From Amphibalanus amphitrite (taxonomy: Eukaryota; Arthropoda; Thecostraca; Balanomorpha; Balanidae), in contig NW_024882884.1 of the NCBI RefSeq assembly GCF_019059575.1, forward strand, positions 62,001 to 126,000: 64,000 bases of DNA, read 5' to 3'. The position numbers were made by a program, and so were the translations under genes. The notes under the pieces are model-generated. The model saw only the letters and a list, made by a program, of their open reading frames with translations. It did not search any database and had not been told where the DNA came from. Positions 56,201 to 64,000 of this stretch are shown here, piece after piece. Numbering within the stretch: position 1 is the first letter of the stretch; each line of letters begins with the position of its first letter.

Positions 56201-59200
56201 GTGGACGGACTTTCCACTGCGTTCCCTGCTCTAATCTCCCAGGTGTGCGTCTGGGGCCAGCGACCAGCGTCGCTGGTCGCTGGCGCTGGGGGGGGGCCTC
56301 ACGGTCGCTGGTCGCTGGCCGTGAAAGCCGACTGGACGGCTTTCACGGCCCGCTGCGAGGAGACGATGGCTGACCTGACGCTGGGTGAGACCTCGGTGGA
56401 GAGACTCTCTGCGCGTTTCAACGATGCTATCATCGAGGCGAGCGCGCGGTGCGTTCCCCGGGGCGCCCGTGCGGACCCCAAGCCGTGGGCGCTCGACCCG
56501 GAGCTGGTGCGTGCGGTGGAGGAACGGAGAGCGGCAAGAGCAGCCGTCCAAGAGGACCCGTCCCCGGAAAACCAGACGCGCTGGAAAGAGAAGAAGAGGC
56601 ACGCTGCAGATGTCGAGGCTGACGCCAGGCGCCGCGCGTTCCAGGACTTCGCGTCTACCGAATTGAACCGCCGCGCGGCCTTGGGCCGCGTCACAAAGAT
56701 CCTGCGCAAGATGGAGGGTGCGGTGACGGACACCTGCCCCGGCCAGGCCATCAACGGGGACCGCGGCCAACTCGTCGCGGAGGACCGGGCCAAGGCCGAG
56801 GCGTTTGTCCGCACCTACGCAAACGTCAGCAGCCACACCCGTCACAGGAGGCGTGATCGATCAGTGAAGGCTGATCTGAGGGTGGTGAAGACGCGCCCCT
56901 GCTCATGTGCTGGACAGCGCGATGGTGCCTGCCAGCCCTTCTCCAGACAAGAGATGAGGACCCAGCTGAGCAAGCTGAAAATGAAGAAGGCTCCCGGCGC
57001 CGACGATGTATGTGCGGAACACCTCAAGCACCTCGGGCCGGTGGCCCAGGCCGCGCTACTGCACGTCATCAACAAGTCGTGGAGCTCCGCTGAAGTCCCC
57101 TCGGTATGGAGGAGAGCAATCATCATACCGATCCCTAAGGCCGGGAAGGACCCTCAAGAGGTCACTAGCTACCGTCCGATATCGCTCACCAGCCACGTCG
57201 CCAAGCTGATGGAGCGGATGGTGGCAGCTAGGCTCACGCACCTACTGGAGCGAGACAACATTATCCCCGCAGAGCAGGTCGGTTTTCGCCGCGGCCGCTC
57301 TGCAGAGGAGAACCTGGGACGACTCATACAAGAAGTCCAGGACGGGTGGAACCGGCCGCCACCGAAGGGACGCCCGTCTGACGGCAAGACCGCCGCTAGG
57401 TTCGTGTTGACGGCCTACGACTTCTCCCGCGCCTACGATGTAATCGACCATCAAATGCTGCGACTGAAGATGTCCCATCACCTTCCACGGTGCCTTGTCA
57501 CGTGGATTCACCACTTCCTCCGAGACCGACGCGCCTGCGCGGAGGTCAATGGGTCACGGAGCCGGAACCGCCCATTCCGAGCTGGCCTGCCGCAGGGGTC
57601 CGTCCTCGCACCGACCCTGTTCACGCTGTGGTCGGCGGACCTCGTGGCGGCGCTGAAGCGGATCCCGGGCACCTCTGTCTTCCTGTACGCCGATGACACC
57701 GCAACACTGTGTTCCGGCGGTACGATAGCGGAAGCCAGGGACCGGGCTCAACAAGCGGCGGATGCCATAGCGAAATGGGCCCGCGACTGGAAGATGCGGC
57801 TGGCAGGAAGCAAAACGCAAGTTTTAGCCCTGTCGCAGCACTACGTCGACGCCCGGGACCTGTACATCCACGTAGACGGGGCACGAGTGGACGCTGGGAG
57901 ACACCTTCACCTTCTCGGCGTAACCCTGGACCGGCAACTTCACATGGGCGAGCACTGCGCGCGCGTCCGGAAGAAGACCAAGCCGAGGATCGCACAGCTC
58001 CGTAAGATGACCGGGCGTTCCTGGGGCCTGCGGGAGCCACAGCTGCGAGTAGTAGCCAACGGCTACATCCGCGGCGCCCTGGAATACGCGGCGGCTGCAT
58101 GGCTCCCTGCAGCGTCCGAGTCCCACGTAGAGCTACTGGAGATGGAGATGCGCGCGGCAGCCCGCGTTATCACCGGGTGCCCCGTGAGCACGCCGAGGGA
58201 TCCGCTCCTCGCGGAAGCCGGTCTGGTTCCCGTGAGAGCACGCCGGGACCTGCTCGCTGCCAGACTGAGCTGTCTGGCAGCCTCACAAAGAAGCGGCGAC
58301 CCACTGCGCGCGGTGGCCGAAGCAACGGCCCCACGGCGGCTCCGCACCACCACCGGCTGGCGCGACACGGGGGCGCGCGCCCTGGTGAGCGCGGGCGTGC
58401 GAGATGTACTTGTGGAGGAGCGCCTGCACGTCACCATCCCGCCGTGGATCGATGACACCAGGGTCCAGTTCAGACTTGACATCGGCAACCACATCAGCCG
58501 CACAGCACCACCCGACGTCCGGCGGGAGAGAGCGGAGGAGCATCTGGCCACCCTCCCAGACGACGCCGTATGGGTGTGGAGCGACGGCTCGGCGGAGGGA
58601 GGTGTCTCAGCCGGAGGGAGTGGAGCGCTGATAACCCTCCCCTCAGGCGAGGAACACGAGCTCCGAGCCCCTGCAGGCAAGATATGCAGCAGCACCCGCG
58701 CCGAACTGGTGGCGATCCGCGGGGCACTGGAGATGCTGCTGCAGCTGGAGGGCGGCCTGGCGGAGAGCCCGGTCATCGTCTGCGCCGACTCGCAGGCGGC
58801 GCTCGCCACACTGGCGAGTGGGGCTGGGAGCCAGGCGACAGCACTCGGCGCCGCCGTATGGCGACTGCTCCTGGCGCTCACGGACGGAGGACGCCGAGTC
58901 TTCATGCAGTGGATCCCAGCGCACTGCGGAATACCCGGCAACGAGAGAGCGGACGTGCTGGCTAAAGAGGCATCCAGCCTGTCGCAAGACGCCGTCCCAA
59001 CGGACGTCCGCTCGATGGTGAAGGCAGTCGGCCGCTCCGCCACCAAGGCATGGCGTCGCAGCTGGCCAGACAGCTTCTTCAAAACCATCATGGGAGACCG
59101 GATGCCGATGCCGGTGCTCCTGGAGTCTCGCGACGAGGCGGTCAACGTCCACCAGCTGCGGGCGGGACACTGGAGCCGCTCGCAGAGCTACCTTCACAGA

Positions 59201-59458
59201 ATTGGACGCCGCCCCGAGCGCGACTGCCCACAGTGCAGTGATCTGGCCTGCCCGGCGGCGCGCTGCCTGGTGTGTCGCGAGGGCCCGGACACGCCGGAGC
59301 ACGTGCTGCTGAGGTGCCCGTGTTTGGCTGGCGCGAGGCTCCGCCTACTCGGCAATATCAGACCGGACCCTACGCAGCTTCGAGACGGCGGGGCCGTGGC
59401 GGCCTTGAGCCGCGGCTACCTCAGTCACCAAGAGCCGTTGGGCTACGGTCGGCCGTGA
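56201..59458 (+). CDS. LINE ORF2: reverse transcriptase, RNase H and zinc motif
   Basis: A 1085-codon frame of which the first ~25 codons are host flank; the element's own sequence begins about residue 25 (VAGAGGG...KADWTAF), in the linker after a missing endonuclease. Reverse transcriptase lies at about residues 255-560, with KKAPGADDV (~261), YRPISLT, GLPQGSVLAPTLF and LYADDTA (~494). RNase H follows at about 788-915 with its acidic residues in WSDGSAEG, STRAELVAI, CADSQAAL and NERADVLAKEA. A Cys/His cluster ends the protein (CPQCSD...CLVC...HVLLRCPC, ~1008-1045). RNase H places it in the I/R1/LOA side of the LINEs. The frame has no stop or shift. Confidence 0.9.
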   Translation: MDGLSTAFPALISQVCVWGQRPASLVAGAGGGPHGRWSLAVKADWTAFTARCEETMADLTLGETSVERLSARFNDAIIEASARCVPRGARADPKPWALDPELVRAVEERRAARAAVQEDPSPENQTRWKEKKRHAADVEADARRRAFQDFASTELNRRAALGRVTKILRKMEGAVTDTCPGQAINGDRGQLVAEDRAKAEAFVRTYANVSSHTRHRRRDRSVKADLRVVKTRPCSCAGQRDGACQPFSRQEMRTQLSKLKMKKAPGADDVCAEHLKHLGPVAQAALLHVINKSWSSAEVPSVWRRAIIIPIPKAGKDPQEVTSYRPISLTSHVAKLMERMVAARLTHLLERDNIIPAEQVGFRRGRSAEENLGRLIQEVQDGWNRPPPKGRPSDGKTAARFVLTAYDFSRAYDVIDHQMLRLKMSHHLPRCLVTWIHHFLRDRRACAEVNGSRSRNRPFRAGLPQGSVLAPTLFTLWSADLVAALKRIPGTSVFLYADDTATLCSGGTIAEARDRAQQAADAIAKWARDWKMRLAGSKTQVLALSQHYVDARDLYIHVDGARVDAGRHLHLLGVTLDRQLHMGEHCARVRKKTKPRIAQLRKMTGRSWGLREPQLRVVANGYIRGALEYAAAAWLPAASESHVELLEMEMRAAARVITGCPVSTPRDPLLAEAGLVPVRARRDLLAARLSCLAASQRSGDPLRAVAEATAPRRLRTTTGWRDTGARALVSAGVRDVLVEERLHVTIPPWIDDTRVQFRLDIGNHISRTAPPDVRRERAEEHLATLPDDAVWVWSDGSAEGGVSAGGSGALITLPSGEEHELRAPAGKICSSTRAELVAIRGALEMLLQLEGGLAESPVIVCADSQAALATLASGAGSQATALGAAVWRLLLALTDGGRRVFMQWIPAHCGIPGNERADVLAKEASSLSQDAVPTDVRSMVKAVGRSATKAWRRSWPDSFFKTIMGDRMPMPVLLESRDEAVNVHQLRAGHWSRSQSYLHRIGRRPERDCPQCSDLACPAARCLVCREGPDTPEHVLLRCPCLAGARLRLLGNIRPDPTQLRDGGAVAALSRGYLSHQEPLGYGRP

Positions 59459-59492
59459 GCCGACCCGGGGAGAACTACAACAACAACAACAA
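56275..59492 (+). mobile_element. 5'-truncated LINE with RNase H (I/R1/LOA group)
   Basis: Flanked by an 11-bp direct repeat CCAGCGTCGCT (56264-56274 and 59493-59503). It ends in a (CAA)n tail and starts inside ORF2, after the endonuclease. The corresponding place in copy 1 is continuous (about 50605-50625). Confidence 0.9.
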
Positions 59493-59792
59493 CCAGCGTC
59501 GCTCGGAACCGCTACCAACGGCGACCCCCGCTGGGGTCGGCAAACCGAGGTGATAAGGCCCGTCACTGATGGCGGCAGGACCGTCCCACAAGCGGCCGCC
59601 GACGCCGAATCGGACGCCGCTGCCAGCGCCTAATCTGTCTGTGCAGATAACGAGGGTGGATGGAGGGTGTCTTAGAATAGGGACCTGCCGGTGGCCGGGT
59701 AAAGGTCATGAGAGCTGGACTGGAGCCGTATGGTTTCACTCGATCAGCCAGGTCCATGCAAGCCCGTATACCAAAGCTTTTCACGGATAGCG

Positions 59793-60720
59793 CCAGATCG
59801 GCGCGGTGGTGTGTACCGGCACCAAATTAACCATTGCCAATGACGCATTTTTTAAATCTAAAACAACAGCAGCAGATTGAGTCACAAATAGCAACCGTAC
59901 CAGTATTGAATAGACTTTACATGCAGCCGTGAACTGATTTCATTTTAACTTACTTTGTGTGCTTCACCGAGTCTTACATATAAGATAATTTCGTCTTTGA
60001 GTAGTTAATAAAAAGTCACGCAGAAGTCATGATCAGTGATCTCGTATTGAAGTAAGATACTTTTTGAACGGCTTAGACCCTGGAAACAGTTGAGATAACG
60101 GCTCTATTTGGTCAAATAGCGTTTTGCTTATAACTTGGCACGGCTTAAGGTGAGAGTTGTATGCATAATATCGGAAACAATATCGGTAAACAACTATCCG
60201 TACTCAGACGAACTTGACGACAGGGCCACATCTAAAATACAAGAAGTCCTATGAACCCTAACGAACATCAGCAAGCAGGTAATTTAAAAGAACCTATACC
60301 GAAAATTAACTACATATCGCAGACGGCACCAAGTGCAGCTACGAAAAACGGTTAAGGATGGACATAGCATGATAGCAACAGTCTCTATACACAGGCGGAT
60401 CCAGAAAGTCGGTCTTGCACGCTGCGGGGGGTATACCCCCAAAAAAGTTTCTCTGAATTATTAAAAAACTCATTGGCTTTCGTTTCCTGACGCACTGCTG
60501 TGTAATTTAAAGCAAACTTTCCCTCATAAAAGTTGTTAAGTTTTCGTTTCTCGAAAAGCCGCAAATTGTCGTCGACTTTGGGCGCTGCAATGTTCCCTGG
60601 ATCCGACAATGCTTCTATTAATCCTATAGGCACACCACACAGGCAGAACACCAAACATTTGCACACAATAATATAACATTTATAATAAAAGTCTTAGTCC
60701 ACGCCGGCGCGGTTATTCAG
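59793..60720. other. upstream region of gene copy 2
   Basis: About 900 bp without a gene. The part 60535-60720 matches copy 1 on both sides of its CR1/L2-like LINE, that is, the empty site (about 60625). The part 59800-60530 has no clear partner in copy 1. Confidence 0.45.
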
Positions 60721-60946
60721 AACACCTCAGACCGCACCGCTTTCGCTCCTCCGCGTCGGCCGTCCCCCGACCTTTGCTCGGGCCCGTCCCCCTGGTAGAG
60801 GGGCACCTAAGTCGTCTGGTAATGGAAGGATATAAGGAGCGGACCCAAGGGATCATGAAGCGCCAGTTGAACTCCAGACGTCATTTGTGGTGCATCACTG
60901 AAGAGCTGTCGGGTCGAGGAAGAAGAGGCACATCTCTGGAAGAAGT

Positions 60947-63900
60947 ATGGCTCCAGTGGTGTTGGATCTCAAAGAATTCGCACAGGTAAGCCACTGCAAT
61001 ATTGCAGTAGGTAAATGACTATGTAATATCTCATTAGGCTGTTGATGAGCGTTACGAGGCTCTTTTAATTTGTGATTTAAGTTCAAACTGACACCTAATT
61101 TAGACTAACCTGTAGCAATTATTCAAGCTCATTTTCACTTAAGATTTAACGAACTTGTATCGTCGGACATTGTTATATGTATTCACATTCGATGACAACA
61201 CACGCAATTATTCTAAAAAGTAGACGTTTCGGCGGCCTCAGGGTGCCTTTGTCAGTGACAATATCGAGATACGATTACATTAATAAATGAGTCAAAATCT
61301 TTTACACGTTTTGAAGCAAACATGACCTGGACAATATGTTGAAAATGTCCAAGGCATGTTTGCTTTAAAAGTGTTAAAGATTTTGACTAGTTTATTAATG
61401 TAGTAGTATCTCGATATCGTCACTGACAAAGGCACCCTGAGGCCGAGCCGTCTGGCTATTTGCTTGCGTTGTCATCGAATGTGAACACCCATAATTAGGA
61501 TTTAACATTGAGACGAATGGGCCTACATATATCTCTTGTCAAATATATACCAGACATTTTTCTCGTAGTGCTTTTCTTCAACTGCCCTAGCCCTTTTATC
61601 CGTTTTCTGCAACACGATTTAAGTTTATAAAATCATGCTTCTAGGTTAATTTTAACTAAAACACTAACATTTTTGTTATTTCTTTCTTTTACAGCCTCCC
61701 TTCAAGATCCCGAAGTTGAAACGGAAGACCGCAAAGTGCGAGTGGACGGAGGACGATTTTCGGCCAGACTTCTCGTATTTTCTGACGGTAAGCTCGCAAG
61801 GGAAGTTAAGTGCAAGGCAGTGCCTTGAAATTACACCTAAGCGGTTGCATATCTACAAATCATGGGGTATTATTTGTAATTCTCATTTGCATCTCTCAAA
61901 GTAACTGTTTAATTCTGGGAGCCTCACTTAACCCGCGCCCGGCTGGGGGTCCTGGATTTCCACGCCCTGCTGGGGGGGTGTCTGAACACCCCCCCTTCTA
62001 ACTCGGCTCCTGGGCCACGTAGCGATACGTGGAAGGCGGCGTTCGAAAGAGCGTCAAAAATAATGACGAAATCACTTCGGTCAATTTTTTGGTCAGGTCA
62101 AAGGTCAGGTCACCAGAGGTCATTGAAGGCAAAATTTCGCCGATTTCCAGGTCGAATGTCGACAATTTCCAAGATGCCAACGCATAACTCGGGAACCAAT
62201 AGAGCTACAGCGCCGCGGAAAAGCGCATTCGATAGCCCTATTAACGCCCTTTCTGAGTAATTCTCTCAGATTTGACCTAACGTCAACGGTTTTGCCTGCA
62301 GGGGGCAAAAACTGCAAAAATAGCCGATTTTTTCGGGAACAGTTTTTCTGCAATAACTTTTGACCCAAACCTTGCACGACCTTACTTTTACCGGCATCGT
62401 GTTCCTCTCGTCAAGACGCATCGAATGAACTATAACTTGACCTTAAAAGGTCAATTTGAAAATTTGACCTCAGGTCAAGGTCATGACCTGACCTGAAAGG
62501 GTCATGTTGCATATCAGTCGATCCGTATCGTCGAGCTGAACACATCTAATGCGTTTTCATCGCTCTAGCATGCCTCTATCAAAAGTTATTTGCGAAAAAC
62601 TGTTAGATACCATTCGTGACCTAAGATGACCTCAGGGCATAAACAGGGGTCACGGACACCATTTTCATGTTCAGTGTGTCTAAACTACTTGTAATTCAGT
62701 GTTTGGGAGTGTTTATAATGTCTTTCGTCCAAAAGAGGCGCATTTCAATTTTCTCCCATTGACCCATTATAATGGGGAGGTCGCAAAATTGACCTGACCT
62801 TAGGTCATCGATATCAAAATTCTGAGATAAACATTTTGTACGTGCTATTGCCCTTAGCAATCGCTGAAAGTTTTAAAGCGATCGGTCACTCGGTGTAGCT
62901 ATGACAGACATTGAAACTTTTTATGAGGTGAGGTCACTTCAAGTGACCTGGTGACCTGACCTTGAATGACCTTGGTCTGAAATTTTCATAACATGTGTAG
63001 AATTGATGTATGATAAGCTGTACCAAAAACGGCGGCGCTCCGCGCCGCCGTTTTTGAGATATTCGCGAAAAACCACAAGGGGGGGGGGGGTGTTCAAACA
63101 CCCCCCCAGCAGGGCGCGGGTTAATGAATAGAAGTCTTTCAAACGTCCTTGTGTCAGGTGTGCACTGTTACGATTCTTAATTTTAATGTTCAATTAAGGT
63201 TGACTAAAGCCTTTTATCCAATATCTACCTACATTATGCTGGAATTACGATTACATTCGAGAGGTCAGCCTGCAATGTCCTGGTTAGCACAGGAAACATT
63301 ACATTTTTACTAATCTTATTGTGCGTTCTGTTGCAGCCGGAAGAGCTGCAGGACGAGGAGCTGAGGCGGTCGCCCGATCTGCTGGAGCTCTACGACGACC
63401 TTCCGAAGCCGTCGCTGACCGCCACGAGGGAGACGGTGCCGCTGAAAACGCTGCGCGTCAGCCTCGTCAAGCTGGAGAGCGGACGTGACGCCAGGAAGCA
63501 GCCTACGCTCCTTAGAGGTGGAAACATCGCTGGCGCGGCAAAAGGTGTGTGTTGCTCTGATATCTATGTAGGACTGTAAAAAACCCTCGACGATATGTTC
63601 GTGTCTCTCTCACAATTTTTTTGTATTTCGAGCTATTCAAAACGACTGATTTTCATGAACTCCAATGTTGTTACTTCAGTTCAGACCTTGACTACAGGAG
63701 TCAGGAGAACAAGATTTTTTCTCTAAAGACTTCATTGGCGCATATTCAATGTTCATACTTTGCTCCTCAAAGCTCCTGAAGTGCTGAAAAAAAGTGTACT
63801 AAATCATCGTACCGTAGCAATTCTGGACGTCTGTCTAACATATTCCACCGTCTGTTCACAGCAAAGCCGAGGGCACCTACCACCAAGCGGGCAGTGATCC

Positions 63901-64000
63901 CGAAGCTCCCCGAGAAGCCGCTGACGGATCCCAAGAAGGTGGCCGCACTGCGACGGACTCTGCTGCTGCCCAAGACCAAGCAGAGGACGGTGCGGTGCCT
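60947..64000 (+). CDS. basic protein of unknown function, gene copy 2 (3' end outside)
   Basis: Exons at 60947-60985, about 61695-61787, 63337-63544 and 63862 onwards match copy 1 with the same intron phases. Exons 1 and 2 encode identical peptides; exon 3 differs by substitutions and by two extra codons (LYDDLPKPS against LYDPPKPS, and ARKQPTL against FKKPTL), both in-frame. Exon 4 reads AKPRAPTTKRAVIPKLPEKP and is open to the window end. Intron 2 is enlarged to about 1.55 kb by element F. The intact frame suggests a working gene or a very young pseudogene. Confidence 0.75.
61179..61487. mobile_element. hairpin MITE in intron 1, copy 2
   Basis: The fuller counterpart of 53831-54111; both arms include the GGCACCCTGAGGCC-type segment, so the inverted repeat runs nearly end to end. 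Confidence 0.7.
61932..63120. mobile_element. TTAA-flanked element, copy F (insertion in intron 2)
   Basis: TTAA at 61928-61931 and 63121-63124. The left end is CCCGCGCCCGGCTGG and the right end CCAGCAGGGCGCGGG. G-tract/C-tract hairpins enclose TGTCTGAACA on the left and TGTTCAAACA on the right. TCAAGGTCA is at 62475-62483 and AGGTCA words are frequent. The same intron in copy 1 has a single TTAA (54541-54544) in matching sequence and no element, so this copy inserted after the duplication with a TTAA duplication. Non-coding. Confidence 0.92.

Larger units (their letters stand above)
56200..64000 (+). repeat. tandem duplication unit, copy 2 (runs off the window)
   Basis: Matches 50560-55430 apart from a LINE at 56275-59492 and TTAA element F at 61932-63120, both absent from copy 1. 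Its leader lacks 14 bases found in copy 1 (ATTTTGTGTTGACC, 53397-53410). Confidence 0.85.

Overview
This is a eukaryotic, intron-bearing nuclear window, most likely from an invertebrate and probably an arthropod such as a crustacean. The grounds are a single-exon fibrinogen-domain lectin gene, short GT-AG introns of about 300-700 bp, GC-rich exons in AT-richer introns, and a transposon mix (Ty3/Gypsy, CR1/L2-like and RNase-H-bearing LINEs, Tc1/mariner, hAT-like, TTAA-flanked elements) typical of arthropod genomes. The species cannot be fixed from the sequence alone.

Host genes are few. (1) A secreted fibrinogen-related (ficolin/tachylectin-like) protein of 407 aa lies on the minus strand at 22580-23803. 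(2) Proline-rich exons of one or two modular minus-strand genes lie at 9217-10143 and at 47692-49077; every boundary that can be read is phase 1. (3) A four-exon gene for an unrecognised basic 206-aa protein (53597-55554) is repeated in tandem at 60947-64000, where the window ends inside its fourth exon.

The rest is largely mobile DNA. From left to right: minisatellite with a GACTCC-rich hAT-like element (1.4-2.0 kb); a 518-bp-arm inverted repeat (2.6-3.9 kb); TTAA element A (5.9-7.1 kb); two head-to-head tRNA-derived elements (7.4-9.1 kb); a TTAAAGGGACAG element and TTAA element B (10.6-12.6 kb); a 49-bp satellite and two adjacent rearranged Tc1/mariner elements (15.6-18.2 kb); AT-rich gene-poor DNA and the lectin gene (18.2-24 kb); truncated TTAA element C (24.2 kb); a nest of TIR elements including TTAA element D, two hAT MITEs with perfect 8-bp target duplications and a 1.8-kb CAGGG element holding a Harbinger-like MITE (31-35.2 kb); TTAA element E inside a second GGGGAGAGTGGGG element (36.7-38.5 kb); a Ty3/Gypsy retrotransposon with intact pol (38.6-43.6 kb); a second TTAAAGGGACAG element (43.6-44.9 kb); and the tandem duplication with two 5'-truncated LINEs and TTAA element F (50.5-64 kb).

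The most informative observation is that the tandem gene duplication acts as a natural control. Three mobile elements sit in only one of the two copies, so the other copy shows the empty site. One is a TTAA family present six times here, with C-rich termini, G-tract/C-tract hairpins just inside each end, and interiors crowded with AGGTCA half-sites, including a perfect TCAAGGTCA in every full-length copy. That motif is the classical FTZ-F1/ERR monomer site, so the family may scatter nuclear-receptor sites; this last step is inference.
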